From: Pseudomonas sp. KK4 | GTDB taxonomy: Bacteria; Pseudomonadota; Gammaproteobacteria; Pseudomonadales; Pseudomonadaceae | Length of the DNA: 64,000 nt | Direction: 5' to 3' | Assembly (NCBI RefSeq): GCF_001984065.1 | Contig: NZ_LYVP01000006.1 | Coordinates: 1 to 64,000 of the forward strand | Shown here: positions 1 to 9,217 of the stretch, in pieces | How the letters are laid out: every line of letters begins with the position of its first letter | Position numbering within the stretch: the first letter of the stretch is position 1 | Notes under the pieces: generated by a model | What the model was told of the DNA's origin: nothing | The model's database searches: none | Seen by the model: only the letters and a program-made list of their open reading frames with translations | Program-made: the position numbers and the translations under genes

Positions 1-106
1 CCCTGTAGGAGCGAGCTCGCTCGCGATGGTCGTCAACGATGACGCGGGGTGCCTGACACCCCGCGGTGTTCTCGGGTTCATCGCGAGCGAGCTCGCTCCT
101 ACAGGG
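1..106. repeat. REP pair, family A (GTAGGAGCGAGCTCGCTCGCGA)
   Basis: Two inverted palindromic units frame a spacer of about 55 bp. It lies just after the spuD stop codon (spuD ends at 115). The same family, with a similar spacer, recurs at about 28.6, 38.4 and 45.0 kb. This is a typical Pseudomonas REP doublet. Confidence 0.9.
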
Positions 107-114
107 GGTGTGAC

Positions 115-1227
115 TTACTTGCCGGATTTGATTTTGGTCCAGCTGCGGGTCAGCAAACGCTGGGTCGCGGCTGGCAAGTCGGCAATCGCGTACAGCTTGG
201 CCAGCACGTCCGCCGGTGGGTAGACGCCCGGGTCGCTGGTGATGTCTTTATCAACCAGTGGCGTGGCAGCGGCGTTACCGTTCGGGAAGCGTACGGCGTT
301 GGTGATTTCGGCCATGATTTCCGGCTTCTGCAGGAAGGTCATGAACTTGTAGGCGCCTTCGACGTTTTCGGCATCTTTAGGGATGGCGACCATGTCGTAG
401 AAGCTGCCGGCACCTTCTTTCGGAATGTTGTAGCTGACTTTCACCTTGCCACCGGCTTCTGCAGCGCGGGATTTGGCCTGATAGATGTCACCCGAGTAAC
501 CCACGGCCACGCAGATGTTGCCGTTGGCCAGGTCGGAGATGTACTTGGAGGAGTGGAAGTAGGCGATCGAAGGACGGACCTTCATGATCAGCGCTTCAGC
601 CTTGTCGATGTCTTCTTTCTTCTGGCTGTCGGTTGGCAGGCCCAGGTAGTGCAATGCCACCGGAATCATCTCGGTTGGCGAATCCAGCAGGCTGATACCG
701 CAAGACTTCAGCTTGGCGGCGTTTTCAGGCTTGAAGATCAGGTCCCAGGAATCCACCGGGGCGTCGGCACCCAGCGCAGCCTTGACCTTCTCCGGGTTGA
801 AGCCGATGCCGATCGAGCCCCACATGTACGGGAAGGCGTGTTCGTTGCCCGGGTCGCTGACCGATACCGCCTTGAGCAGGTCGGTGTTCAGGTTTTTCCA
901 GTTCGGCAGCTTGGACTTGTCCAGCTTCTGGTAAACGCCAGCCTTGATCTGCTTGGCCAGGAAGTTGTTCGACGGGACCACGATGTCGTAGCCGGACTTG
1001 CCTGCCAGCAACTTGGCTTCCAGGGTTTCGTTGCTGTCGAAGACGTCGTAGACCACCTTGATGCCCGACTCGTCTTCAAACTTCTTGATGGTGTCCGGAG
1101 CGATGTAGTCGGACCAGTTATAGACGTGCAACACCTTGTCGTCCGCCTGAACCGCACCCGCCATAATGCCCATCAGGGACATGGCGAGGAGTGTCTTGCC
1201 AGCAAGCTTTTTTCCTAATGCCTTCAT
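115..1227 (-). CDS. spuD: Polyamine (putrescine/spermidine) ABC transporter substrate-binding protein, SpuD/PotF family
   Basis: Periplasmic binding protein that delivers polyamines to an ABC importer. It is 370 residues, the usual PotF/SpuD length. A signal peptide covers about residues 1-28 (Lys-rich start, hydrophobic core, cleavage after AVQA). The mature protein begins with the family motif [11 protein letters not shown], which helps form the polyamine pocket, and [17 protein letters not shown] fits the family. It lies downstream of spuB and spuC on the same strand, 171 bp after spuC, with a strong hairpin in that gap. The permease and ATPase genes would lie beyond the left edge and are not visible. 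SpuD and SpuE are close paralogues, so putrescine versus spermidine preference cannot be decided from sequence. Confidence 0.9.
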   Translation of the reverse strand: MKALGKKLAGKTLLAMSLMGIMAGAVQADDKVLHVYNWSDYIAPDTIKKFEDESGIKVVYDVFDSNETLEAKLLAGKSGYDIVVPSNNFLAKQIKAGVYQKLDKSKLPNWKNLNTDLLKAVSVSDPGNEHAFPYMWGSIGIGFNPEKVKAALGADAPVDSWDLIFKPENAAKLKSCGISLLDSPTEMIPVALHYLGLPTDSQKKEDIDKAEALIMKVRPSIAYFHSSKYISDLANGNICVAVGYSGDIYQAKSRAAEAGGKVKVSYNIPKEGAGSFYDMVAIPKDAENVEGAYKFMTFLQKPEIMAEITNAVRFPNGNAAATPLVDKDITSDPGVYPPADVLAKLYAIADLPAATQRLLTRSWTKIKSGK

Positions 1228-1321
1228 GCGTTAATGCTCCAAATTTTTTTCTTTTTTGAACCACTTTGTTCAGCGGCCGAACCCGGACAACTGGAACCGC
1301 GGCTAGTCTGGCAAGATCCGA

Positions 1322-1346
1322 GGCGGTCTTTCAAGGAAAGGCCGCC
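1322..1346 (-). promoter_or_regulatory. Hairpin between spuC and spuD
   Basis: Arms at 1322-1332 and 1336-1346 pair over 11 positions (one G-U) with a 3-base loop. No T run follows on the minus strand, so it is more likely an mRNA-stabilising or attenuating hairpin that sets spuC and spuD expression apart than a full terminator. The rest of the 171-bp gap shows nothing recognisable. Confidence 0.5.
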
Positions 1347-1398
1347 CTTTATGGCTGCCCCGGGCGAAAGTTTCATACTCGCGCCAAGAGCCTAGCAC

Positions 1399-2763
1399 TT
1401 AGCCCTGCAATGCACTGAGGGTCAGGTCCAGGCACTTGCGCGCCTTGGTCACCAACTCATCGATTTCCGCCGGCGTGATCACCAGCGGTGGCGCGATGAT
1501 CATGGTGTCGCCCACCGCACGCATGATCAGCCCGTTATCGAAGCAGAACTGCCGGCAAATCATGCCGACGCCCTTGCCTTCGTAGCGCTTGCGCGTGGCC
1601 TTGTCCTGAACCAGTTCGATGGCCCCCAACAGACCCACCCCACGAACTTCGCCCACCAGCGGGTGATCGTTCAGCTCACGCAGACGTTTCTGCAAATACG
1701 GTGCCGTTTCCGCTTTTACGCGCTCGACAATTTTCTCGTCACGCATGATGCGGATGTTTTCCAGGGCCACGGCCGCCGCCACCGGGTGACCGGAGTAGGT
1801 GAAGCCGTGGTTGAAATCGCCGCCTTCGTTGAGCACGGCAACCACTTCGTCGCGCACGATCAGGCCACCCATCGGGATGTAGCCGGAGGTCAGGCCTTTG
1901 GCGATGGTCATCATGTCGGGCTTGAGGTCGTAGAAATCACTGCCGAACCACTCGCCGGTGCGGCCGAAACCACAGATCACTTCGTCAGCCACGAACAGGA
2001 TGTCGTACTTGGCGAGGATTTCCTTGATGCGCGGCCAGTAGGTCGCAGGCGGAATGATCACGCCGCCGGCACCCTGGATCGGCTCGGCAATAAAGGCACC
2101 GACGTTGTCGACGCCCACTTCCAGAATCTTCTCTTCCAACTGATTGGCGGCCCAGATGCCGAATTCCTCAGGGGTCATCTCGCCGCCTTCGGCGAACCAG
2201 TACGGCTGGGCGATGTGGACGATACCCGGGATCGGCAAGTCGCCCTGCTCGTGCATGTAGGTCATGCCGCCCAGGCTCGCGCCGGCCACGGTGGAACCGT
2301 GATAGCCGTTCTTGCGGCTGATGATGACTTTCTTGTTCGGCTGGCCCTTGATCGCCCAGTAGTGACGGACCATGCGCAGCATGGTGTCGTTGCCTTCAGA
2401 GCCAGAACCGGTGAAGAACACGTGGTTCATGCCGTCTGGCGCGATGTCGGCGATGGCCTTGGCCAGTTCCAGTACGGGTGGGTGAGCGGTCTGGAAGAAC
2501 AGGTTGTAATAAGGCAGCTCGCGCATCTGTTTGCTGGCGGCATCGGCCAGTTCATCGCGACCGTAGCCGATGGCCACGCACCACAGACCGGCCATGCCGT
2601 CGAGGATCTGGTTGCCCTCGCTGTCCCACAAGTAGACGCCCTTGGCGTTGGTGATGATCCGCGGGCCTTTCTCTTTGAGCTGCTTGAAATCACTGAACGG
2701 AGCCAGGTGGTGATCGTTGCTCAGGGTCTGCCATTCACGGGTTTGCGGGTTGTTGCTGGTCAT
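1399..2763 (-). CDS. spuC: Putrescine-pyruvate aminotransferase (class III, PLP)
   Basis: Class III aminotransferase of 454 residues, the SpuC length. SpuC moves the amino group of putrescine or related polyamines to pyruvate, giving 4-aminobutanal and alanine. The cofactor site is visible: FVADEVICGFGRTG carries the Asp (about 260) that contacts the PLP ring nitrogen, and the Schiff-base Lys is about 289 in TIAKGLTSGYIPMG. GSGSEGNDTMLR near 119-130 binds the phosphate. It follows spuB by 60 bp and precedes spuD, as in the known spu operon. Related omega-aminotransferases cannot be fully excluded, but context favours SpuC. Confidence 0.92.
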   Translation of the reverse strand: MTSNNPQTREWQTLSNDHHLAPFSDFKQLKEKGPRIITNAKGVYLWDSEGNQILDGMAGLWCVAIGYGRDELADAASKQMRELPYYNLFFQTAHPPVLELAKAIADIAPDGMNHVFFTGSGSEGNDTMLRMVRHYWAIKGQPNKKVIISRKNGYHGSTVAGASLGGMTYMHEQGDLPIPGIVHIAQPYWFAEGGEMTPEEFGIWAANQLEEKILEVGVDNVGAFIAEPIQGAGGVIIPPATYWPRIKEILAKYDILFVADEVICGFGRTGEWFGSDFYDLKPDMMTIAKGLTSGYIPMGGLIVRDEVVAVLNEGGDFNHGFTYSGHPVAAAVALENIRIMRDEKIVERVKAETAPYLQKRLRELNDHPLVGEVRGVGLLGAIELVQDKATRKRYEGKGVGMICRQFCFDNGLIMRAVGDTMIIAPPLVITPAEIDELVTKARKCLDLTLSALQG

Positions 2764-2823
2764 TACAAATCTCCTAAATGAATCAGTGTGAGGCGCCGCT
2801 CGATAACCGCGGCGCCCGGCGCA

Positions 2824-4182
2824 TCAGACGGCGAATAGCAGGAATTCCCGTTCCCACGAGCTGATCACGCGCTTGAAGTTTTCATGCTCGGCCCGCTTGA
2901 CCGCGACATAGCCGGTGATGAAGTTCTTGCCCAGATATTTTTCGATGGTCGCGCTGTTTTCCATGCGTTCCAGTGCATCTTCGATGGTCAGCGGCAGGCG
3001 CAGGTTGCGGCGTTCGTAGCCACGGCCCACCACCGGCGCGCTCGGATTCAGGCCTTCGACCATGCCGATGTAACCGCAGAGCAGGCTCGCGGCGATCGCC
3101 AGGTAAGGGTTGGCATCGGCGCCCGGCAGGCGGTTTTCCACCCGACGGTTCTGCGGCCCGGCATCCGGCACCCGCAGGCCCACGGTGCGGTTTTCTTCGC
3201 CCCACTCCACGTTCACCGGTGCCGAGGTATCGGGCAGGAAGCGGCGGAACGAGTTGACGTTGGGCGCGAACAGCGGCAACAACTCGGGGATCAGTTTCTG
3301 CAAGCCACCGATGTGATTCAGGAACAGCTGGCTCATGGTCCCGTCATCATTGGAGAAGATGTTCTTGCCGGTCTCCTTGTCGATGATGCTCTGGTGCAAG
3401 TGCATGGCACTGCCCGGCTCGCCGGTCATGGGCTTGGCCATGAAGGTCGCGGCCACGTTGTGCTTGAGCGCCGCCTCACGCATGGTGCGCTTGAACACCA
3501 GGATCTGGTCGGCCAGGGACAAGGCATCGCCGTGACGGAAGTTGATTTCCATCTGCGCCGTGCCGTCTTCGTGGATCAGCGTGTCGAGGTCCAGCTCCTG
3601 CAGTTCGCACCAGTCGTAGACGTCTTCGAACAGCGGGTCGAATTCGTTCGCCGCCTCGATGGAGAACGACTGGCGACCGATTTCCGGGCGCCCGGAACGG
3701 CCGATCGGCGGTTGCAACGGATAGTCCGGGTCATCGCTGCGCTTGGTCAGGTAGAACTCCATTTCCGGCGCCACGATCGGCTGCCAGCCCTTGTCGGCAT
3801 AGAGTTTGAGAACTTTCTTGAGCACGTTGCGCGGCGACAGCTCGATCGGGTTGCCCTGCTTGTCGTAGGTGTCGTGGATCACTTGGGCGGTGGGCTCGAT
3901 GGCCCATGGCACCAGATACACCGCGTTCTGATCGGGACGGCAGATCATGTCGATGTCGGCCGGGTCGAGCAGTTGGTAATAGATGTCGTCTTCGACGTAG
4001 TCGCCGGTCACGGTCTGCAACAGCACACTCTCGGGCAGACGCATGCCCTTTTCGGCGATGAACTTGTTGGTCGGCGAAATCTTGCCCCGGGTGATGCCGG
4101 TCAGGTCGCCAATCATGCATTCGACTTCTGTGATCTTGTGGTTTTTCAACCAATCGGTGAGCTGGTCGAGGTTGTTACTCAT
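2824..4182 (-). CDS. spuB: Gamma-glutamylpolyamine synthetase (glutamine synthetase-like), SpuB/PuuA type
   Basis: ATP-dependent ligase of the glutamine synthetase fold that joins glutamate to a polyamine amine group in the gamma-glutamylation route. The chosen ATG at 4182 has an AGAGG ribosome site just upstream and gives 452 residues starting MSNNLDQLTDWLKNHKI. The reading frame continues 37 codons further upstream, but that part has no family similarity. Visible motifs are EMEFYLTKRS (metal site), FMAKPMTGEPGSAMHLHQS (ATP and metal site) and PGADANPYLAIAASL. It is the first intact gene of the minus-strand spu cluster. A decayed spuA lies immediately upstream. Confidence 0.9.
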   Translation of the reverse strand: MSNNLDQLTDWLKNHKITEVECMIGDLTGITRGKISPTNKFIAEKGMRLPESVLLQTVTGDYVEDDIYYQLLDPADIDMICRPDQNAVYLVPWAIEPTAQVIHDTYDKQGNPIELSPRNVLKKVLKLYADKGWQPIVAPEMEFYLTKRSDDPDYPLQPPIGRSGRPEIGRQSFSIEAANEFDPLFEDVYDWCELQELDLDTLIHEDGTAQMEINFRHGDALSLADQILVFKRTMREAALKHNVAATFMAKPMTGEPGSAMHLHQSIIDKETGKNIFSNDDGTMSQLFLNHIGGLQKLIPELLPLFAPNVNSFRRFLPDTSAPVNVEWGEENRTVGLRVPDAGPQNRRVENRLPGADANPYLAIAASLLCGYIGMVEGLNPSAPVVGRGYERRNLRLPLTIEDALERMENSATIEKYLGKNFITGYVAVKRAEHENFKRVISSWEREFLLFAV

Positions 4183-4190
4183 AAATGCCT

Positions 4191-4583
4191 CTAGGCTTTG
4201 AGTTTCCCGGCGCTTGCGCGACAGGCAATGTTTGACGCATCGGCGTCGCGTTGAAATGCGAGTCTGGCACAGGCTATCGTGTTTTTTGCGCACGGCCCGG
4301 CAGACGCAAGGCGTGCAGAATCCAGAGCGGGACCCTGCGCGATGGCCGAGCCGCTATTGTGAATCGGTTCTATATTGAATGGAGTAACCGTAATGGGTGT
4401 GCCATCTCGGCCGTCCAGAATAACGGACGGGGAGGGTCGAGCCGCCCGCGGGGCACGCCATACCGGCAGGCAGGAAGCCTTTGGGCTCCCGGCGCGGAAA
4501 AAGATGTCGCCACTGATGTGATAAGCATGCAGACCGTTCTGCCTTGAGCAGTCGGTGACGCCGATTAACGGCAGGCGAGACAT
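4191..4583 (-). pseudogene. spuA: Decayed spuA (gamma-glutamylpolyamine hydrolase, class I glutamine amidotransferase)
   Basis: A 130-codon frame opens with MSRLPLIGVTDCSRQNGL and HAYHISGD, which reads like the start of the SpuA/PuuD hydrolases. Further on, FNIEPIHNSG resembles the SNIEP stretch of that family, and the end (ACRASAGKLKA) resembles their C-terminus. The intact enzyme is about 250 residues, so roughly half is missing. The part with the nucleophile elbow (GxCxG) and the catalytic His is absent. Between the matches the sequence looks scrambled, and a stretch PKGFLPAG in another minus-strand frame suggests frameshifts. It ends 8 bp before spuB, exactly where spuA sits in spu operons. 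The similarity is recalled, not computed. Confidence 0.72.
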
Positions 4584-4861
4584 GAAGCACCCCGGTATTA
4601 TTGCTGTTATGGGTATGATTGGAGCTTAGCCTTGTTCATTTTTTTACACAACACCCCCGTAAAAAATACAACACGGCCCGCTCAAGCCTGCGGACGTCAA
4701 AGCGTCGAAGGCCATAAAAACGCCCCAAAGTGCCTCAAAAAAGCCATGCGAGCCCTTTTTAGGGGCAAAAAAGGCCCAGCTTGACTTCGGCAAGCCGTTC
4801 GGGTTGACTGGAAACCGAAAAGATCAATGATTGATATTTTTAACAACAAAGGTGTTGCATC
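4584..4861. promoter_or_regulatory. Divergent promoter region between the spuA remnant/spuB and spuI
   Basis: This 278-bp AT-rich stretch must hold the promoters of both transcription units. It carries several A/T tracts (about 4640-4670 and 4715-4775) and repeated ACAACAC words around 4657-4675. I cannot assign a specific operator or sigma-factor site with confidence. AAAGG precedes the spuI start at 4862. Confidence 0.45.
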
Positions 4862-6238
4862 ATGTCGGTACCCCCGCGTGCCGTTCAGCTCAACGAAGCG
4901 AACGCGTTCCTTAAGGAACATCCTGAGGTTCTGTACGTTGACCTTCTGATTGCGGATATGAATGGTGTGGTGCGCGGCAAGCGCATCGAACGCACCAGCC
5001 TCCACAAGGTTTACGAGAAAGGCATCAACCTGCCGGCCTCTCTATTTGCTCTGGATATCAATGGCTCTACGGTGGAAAGCACCGGCCTGGGCCTGGACAT
5101 CGGTGATGCTGACCGAATCTGCTATCCAATCCCCGATACCCTGTGCAACGAGCCATGGCAGAAGCGCCCTACCGCGCAACTGTTGATGACCATGCACGAA
5201 CTCGAAGGCGATCCTTTCTTCGCTGACCCGCGTGAAGTGTTGCGCCAGGTCGTGACCAAGTTCGATGAGCTGGGCCTGACCATCTGCGCCGCGTTCGAAC
5301 TGGAGTTCTACCTGATCGACCAGGAGAACGTGAACGGTCGTCCGCAACCGCCTCGCTCGCCCATCTCCGGTAAACGCCCGCATTCGACACAGGTCTACCT
5401 GATCGACGACCTCGACGAATACGTCGACTGTCTGCAGGACATCCTCGAAGGCGCCAAAGAGCAAGGCATCCCGGCCGACGCCATCGTCAAGGAAAGTGCC
5501 CCGGCGCAGTTCGAAGTGAACCTGCACCACGTGGCCGACCCGATCAAGGCCTGCGACTACGCGGTCCTGCTCAAGCGCCTGATCAAGAACATCGCCTACG
5601 ACCATGAAATGGACACCACCTTCATGGCCAAGCCTTACCCGGGCCAGGCGGGCAATGGCTTGCACGTCCATATCTCGATTCTCGACAAAGACGGCAAGAA
5701 TATTTTTGCCAGTGAGGATCCCGAGCAGAACGCCGCGCTGCGTCACGCGATCGGCGGTGTGCTCGAGACCCTACCCGCGCAGATGGCTTTCCTCTGCCCG
5801 AACGTCAACTCGTACCGTCGTTTCGGCGCGCAGTTCTACGTGCCGAACTCGCCGTGCTGGGGCCTTGACAACCGTACCGTGGCGATCCGCGTACCGACCG
5901 GTTCTTCCGATGCAGTACGTATCGAGCACCGCGTTGCCGGCGCCGACGCCAACCCTTACCTGTTGATGGCGTCTGTTCTGGCCGGTGTGCATCACGGTCT
6001 GACCAACAAGATCGAACCGGGCGCGCCGGTGGAAGGCAACAGCTACGAGCAGAACGAGCAAAGCCTGCCGAACAACCTGCGCGACGCACTGCGTGAGCTG
6101 GACGACAGCGAAGTCATGGCCAAGTACATCGATCCGAAATACATCGATATCTTCGTCGCGTGCAAAGAGAGCGAGCTGGAGGAGTTCGAACACTCCATCT
6201 CCGACCTCGAGTACAACTGGTACCTGCATACCGTGTAA
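4862..6238 (+). CDS. spuI: Gamma-glutamylpolyamine synthetase, SpuI type (glutamine synthetase-like)
   Basis: Second glutamine synthetase-fold ligase of the locus, 458 residues, paralogous to spuB and transcribed away from it. It is expected to gamma-glutamylate polyamines or another monoamine with ATP. Motifs seen are AAFELEFYLIDQ (metal site), FMAKPYPGQAGNGLHVHIS (ATP site) and AGADANPYLLMASVLAG. It lacks the Tyr adenylylation region typical of GlnA. An AAAGG ribosome site lies 8 bases before the ATG, and a strong terminator follows the stop. In P. aeruginosa the homologue lies next to spuABCD, which supports the name. Substrate choice among amines is not readable from sequence. Confidence 0.87.
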   Translation: MSVPPRAVQLNEANAFLKEHPEVLYVDLLIADMNGVVRGKRIERTSLHKVYEKGINLPASLFALDINGSTVESTGLGLDIGDADRICYPIPDTLCNEPWQKRPTAQLLMTMHELEGDPFFADPREVLRQVVTKFDELGLTICAAFELEFYLIDQENVNGRPQPPRSPISGKRPHSTQVYLIDDLDEYVDCLQDILEGAKEQGIPADAIVKESAPAQFEVNLHHVADPIKACDYAVLLKRLIKNIAYDHEMDTTFMAKPYPGQAGNGLHVHISILDKDGKNIFASEDPEQNAALRHAIGGVLETLPAQMAFLCPNVNSYRRFGAQFYVPNSPCWGLDNRTVAIRVPTGSSDAVRIEHRVAGADANPYLLMASVLAGVHHGLTNKIEPGAPVEGNSYEQNEQSLPNNLRDALRELDDSEVMAKYIDPKYIDIFVACKESELEEFEHSISDLEYNWYLHTV

Positions 6239-6252
6239 GCGGTTGCCGATGT

Positions 6253-6293
6253 AAAAAAACGCCGCCGGCCTTATCAGCCAGCGGCGTTTTTTT
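6253..6293 (+). terminator. Rho-independent terminator after spuI
   Basis: GC-rich stem (CGCCG with CGGCG, flanked by A and T tracts) followed by seven T on the plus strand, 14 bp after the spuI stop. Confidence 0.9.
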
Positions 6294-6310
6294 ATGGCCG
6301 CCTGCGGCGG

Positions 6311-6405
6311 TTCGCGAGCAAGCCCGCTCCCACAGGGATCTCCTGTATGCGCAAATTTTGTGTTTCACACCGGTTCAGTGTGGGAGCGGGCTTGCTCGCG
6401 AAGGC
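6311..6405. repeat. REP pair, family B (TTCGCGAGCAAGCCCGCTCC)
   Basis: Two inverted copies of the family B unit about 45 bp apart, between the spuI terminator and the TetR gene. This is the commonest REP family in the window. Confidence 0.9.
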
Positions 6406-6466
6406 GTCCCGGCAGACAACACACAACCCTGCTCGTACAATGCCCCCTGCCCCGCAGGAGACTCCA

Positions 6467-7105
6467 ATGACGCGCACCGCCACTCCCCGAAAACCCCGCG
6501 CCCGCAGCCAGGCCCGGATCGATTCGATACTCGATGCCGCCCGCACGCTGCTGGCCGCCGAGGGCGTGGCCAGCCTGTCGATCTACAGCGTCGCCGAACG
6601 CGCGCAGATCCCGCCCTCCTCGGTCTACCACTTCTTCGCCAGCGTTCCGGCCCTGCTCGAAGCCCTCACCGCCGACGTCCACGCCGCCTTCCGCGCCTGC
6701 CTGCAAGCGCCCATCGACCACGACGCGCTCGGCAACTGGCGTGACCTGTCACGGCTGGTGGAACAGCGGATGCTCGACATCTACGACCAGGACGCCGCCG
6801 CCCGCCAACTGATCCTCGCCCAGCATGGCCTGACCGAAGTCACCCAGGCCGACCGCCAGCACGACATCGAACTGGGCGACCTGATGCACAAACTCTTCGA
6901 TCACCACTTCGAACTGCCGAAGCTGCCGACGGATGTGGACGTGTTTGCCCTGGCCATGGAACTGGGGGACCGCGTGTATGCGCGTTCGGTGCAGCAGCAT
7001 GGGCAGATTACTGCGCGCATGGCTGAAGAAGGGATGCGGGTGTTCGATGCGTATCTGGGGTTGTACCTGCCGCCCTATTTGCCCAAGCGCACTGTTGCAA
7101 CCTGA
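6467..7105 (+). CDS. TetR/AcrR-family transcriptional regulator
   Basis: A regulator of 212 residues from the ATG at 6467, which follows AGGAG by six bases. An in-frame extension upstream is translated REP sequence and is rejected. The N-terminal DNA-binding domain covers about residues 15-65, with the helix-turn-helix in SVAERAQIPPSSVYHFF, the usual TetR signature. The C-terminal ligand-binding domain has no recognisable ligand motif. It sits between spuI and the ssu operon, separated from both by REP pairs. Its target and inducer are unknown, and it could control either neighbour or a distant gene. Confidence 0.85.
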   Translation: MTRTATPRKPRARSQARIDSILDAARTLLAAEGVASLSIYSVAERAQIPPSSVYHFFASVPALLEALTADVHAAFRACLQAPIDHDALGNWRDLSRLVEQRMLDIYDQDAAARQLILAQHGLTEVTQADRQHDIELGDLMHKLFDHHFELPKLPTDVDVFALAMELGDRVYARSVQQHGQITARMAEEGMRVFDAYLGLYLPPYLPKRTVAT

Positions 7106-7128
7106 GATCTTCGCTGGCTAACAGGCCT

Positions 7129-7198
7129 CTTCGCGAGCAAGCCCGCTCCCACAGTTGGAATGCCTTTCCCTGTGGGAGCGGGCTTGCTCGCGAAGGCC
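7129..7198. repeat. REP pair, family B, first copy at the ssuF 3' end
   Basis: Two close inverted family B units. The right half belongs to the 97-bp tandem duplication at 7145-7338. Confidence 0.88.
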
Positions 7199-7338
7199 GC
7201 GACGCCAAACTCACTGACTCACCCACAAAAAACCCTGAAAGGCTCCCACAGTTGGAATGCGCTTCCCTGTGGGAGCGGGCTTGCTCGCGAAGGCCGCGAC
7301 GCCAAATTCACTGACTCACCCACAAAAAACCCCGAAGG
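7145..7338. repeat. 97-bp tandem duplication carrying REP and terminator sequence
   Basis: Positions 7145-7241 and 7242-7338 are direct repeats differing at about five positions. Each unit holds a family B REP unit, the sequence GACGCCAAA, TCACTGACTCACCCAC and an A6 tract with the first arm of the ssu terminator. Only the second copy keeps a full terminator hairpin. Confidence 0.9.
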
Positions 7339-7354
7339 GCTCAAACCCTCCGGG
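7324..7354 (-). terminator. Terminator of the ssu operon
   Basis: On the minus strand a CCCCGGAGGG / CCCTTCGGGG hairpin is followed by six T, about 20 bp after the ssuF stop. Confidence 0.88.
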
Positions 7355-7374
7355 GTCGGGTGTACCGCATCCGA

Positions 7375-7590
7375 TCACAACTTGGCGATCGACACCTCGG
7401 TGGATTTCACGAACGCGATCACTTCGCTGCCCACCGCCAGTTCCAGCTCTTTCACCGAGCGGGTGGTGATGACCGAGGTGACGATGCCGGACGCGGTCTG
7501 TACGTCGATTTCCGAGAGCACATCGCCCAGGACGATTTCCTTGATGGAGCCTTTGAACTGGTTGCGTACGTTGATGGCCTTGATAGTCAT
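7375..7590 (-). CDS. ssuF: TOBE-domain molbindin-like protein, SsuF
   Basis: A 71-residue single TOBE domain (KAINVRNQFKGSIKEI, then TSVITTRSVKELELAVGSEV), the size of a molbindin. Such proteins bind molybdate-type oxyanions. In Pseudomonas the homologue ssuF closes the ssu operon and was reported to be needed for growth on sulfonates or sulfate esters, though its biochemical role is unclear. It lies 33 bp after ssuB and just before the operon terminator. Confidence 0.88.
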   Translation of the reverse strand: MTIKAINVRNQFKGSIKEIVLGDVLSEIDVQTASGIVTSVITTRSVKELELAVGSEVIAFVKSTEVSIAKL

Positions 7591-7623
7591 GATGGTGATT
7601 CCTGTCGTTGGATAAGCCTTGAG

Positions 7624-8430
7624 TTATTGAGCCCAACGCAACTGCGTAGGCAATGGTGAAACAGGTTCCGGATCCGGCGGTTGGCCGGGCAGTGACAGCA
7701 CGCGGTTGAGGACTTCGGTTTCCAGCGCCGCCAGCCGATGGGAGCCGCGGACCCGAGGGCGTGGCAGCTCCACCTGCAGGTCGAGGCCGACCTCGCCGTC
7801 TTCGATCAGGATCACCCGATCGGCAATCGCCACCGCTTCACTGACGTCGTGGGTCACCAGCAATACGGTGAAGCCGTGCTGCTGCCAGAGTCGCTCGATC
7901 AATTGCTGCATTTCGATACGGGTCAGGGCATCAAGGGCGCCCAGCGGTTCGTCGAGCAACAGCAGGCGCGGTTGATGAATCAACGCCCGAGCCAGGGCCA
8001 CACGTTGCTTCTGCCCACCGGACAGTGCTGCCGGCCACTCGTTGGCGCGATCGGCCAGTCCCACCGCATCCAGGGCTTCCAATGCCTTGGGTCGCCAGTC
8101 GCCCTTGAGCCCCAGGCCGACGTTGTCGATGATCTTTTTCCACGGCAGCAGGCGTGCTTCCTGGAACATCAACCGGGTATCTTCCCGGGCCTGGCTCAGC
8201 GGCGCGGAACCGGCCAGCAACTCGCCACCCGTAGGCTGATCGAGACCGGCCAGCAAGCGCAGCAGCGTGCTTTTACCGCAGCCACTGCGACCGACCACCG
8301 CGACGAATTGACCGGCCGGAATGTGCAGGTCGATCTCGCGCAGTACCTGCCGCGAACCAAAGGTTTTTTGCAGCTTGCGCACCGCCAGCGGAATCCCGCG
8401 CAGCAGGCGTGGAGGTTGTTGAGCAGTCAT
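7624..8430 (-). CDS. ssuB: Aliphatic sulfonate ABC transporter ATP-binding protein
   Basis: ATPase that powers sulfonate import. The ATG at 8430 overlaps the ssuC stop by four bases (ATGA), and gives 268 residues. The 146-codon upstream extension is ssuC sequence in another frame and is rejected. Walker [10 protein letters not shown] lies at about 47-55, the Q-loop in FQEARLLPW, the signature LSGGQKQR at about 136-143 and Walker [13 protein letters not shown] just after. This order is that of nitrate/taurine/sulfonate family ATPases. Confidence 0.93.
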   Translation of the reverse strand: MTAQQPPRLLRGIPLAVRKLQKTFGSRQVLREIDLHIPAGQFVAVVGRSGCGKSTLLRLLAGLDQPTGGELLAGSAPLSQAREDTRLMFQEARLLPWKKIIDNVGLGLKGDWRPKALEALDAVGLADRANEWPAALSGGQKQRVALARALIHQPRLLLLDEPLGALDALTRIEMQQLIERLWQQHGFTVLLVTHDVSEAVAIADRVILIEDGEVGLDLQVELPRPRVRGSHRLAALETEVLNRVLSLPGQPPDPEPVSPLPTQLRWAQ

Positions 8431-9209
8431 GCGGCACCTCCCTTGACGACCTGATAGGCCGGATGCCAGCGCAGCCACACACGCTCGAGGCCACGGGCCG
8501 CGAGGTCGGCCAGTTTGCCGAGCACCGCGTACATCAGGATCGCCAGCACCACCACGTCGGTCTGCAAGAACTCCCGGGCATTCATCGCCAGGTAGCCGAT
8601 GCCGGAGCTGGCGGAAATGGTTTCGGCGACGATCAGCGTCAGCCACATGAAGCCCAGGGCGAAGCGCACACCCACCAGAATCGACGGCAAGGCACCGGGC
8701 AGGATCACCTGGCGAAACAGACTGAAACCGGACAGGCCGTAGCTGCGGGACATCTCCACCAGCGCCGGGTCGACGTTGCGGATGCCGTGATAGGTGTTGA
8801 GGTAGATCGGGAACAACGTACCCAGCGCCACCAGGAAAATCTTCGCCGACTCGTCGATACCGAACCACAGGATCACCAACGGAATCAGCGCCAGGTGCGG
8901 CACGTTACGGATCATTTGCACCGAGCTGTCGAGCAGGCGTTCACCCCACTTCGACAGGCCGGTGATAAAGCCCAGGGTCAAGCCGATGCCACCGCCGATG
9001 GCGAAGCCCAGTGCGGCACGCCAACCGCTGATGGCCAGGTGCGTCCAGATCTCGCCGCTGCGCACCAGGCTCACGCCGGCTTCGATCACCGCGATGGGGG
9101 CCGGCAGAATCCGTGTCGACAACCAGCCCGCCGACACCGACAACTGCCACACCGCCAGCAGCAACACCGGCAACGCCCAGGGCGCCAGGCTGTGGATGAT
9201 TTTCTTCAT
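8427..9209 (-). CDS. ssuC: Aliphatic sulfonate ABC transporter permease
   Basis: Inner-membrane permease of 260 residues with about six hydrophobic segments, beginning with [19 protein letters not shown]. The cytoplasmic [24 protein letters not shown] loop is the EAA motif that docks on SsuB. It overlaps ssuB by four bases and follows ssuD by eight, so translation is probably coupled. Confidence 0.93.
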   Translation of the reverse strand: MKKIIHSLAPWALPVLLLAVWQLSVSAGWLSTRILPAPIAVIEAGVSLVRSGEIWTHLAISGWRAALGFAIGGGIGLTLGFITGLSKWGERLLDSSVQMIRNVPHLALIPLVILWFGIDESAKIFLVALGTLFPIYLNTYHGIRNVDPALVEMSRSYGLSGFSLFRQVILPGALPSILVGVRFALGFMWLTLIVAETISASSGIGYLAMNAREFLQTDVVVLAILMYAVLGKLADLAARGLERVWLRWHPAYQVVKGGAA

Positions 9210-9217
9210 GGCGCGCC

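Noticed and set aside
49-1218. Long plus-strand ORF opposite spuD (389 codons)
   Set aside because: Antisense shadow of a well-supported gene; Arg/His/Val-rich composition with no family pattern.
4393-4521. 42-codon plus-strand ORF after GGAG
   Set aside because: It lies antisense to the spuA remnant, has no family pattern and no conserved feature that I can see.
8431-8868. 146-codon N-terminal extension of ssuB
   Set aside because: It is ssuC sequence in another frame; ssuB starts at 8430 by the ATGA overlap.
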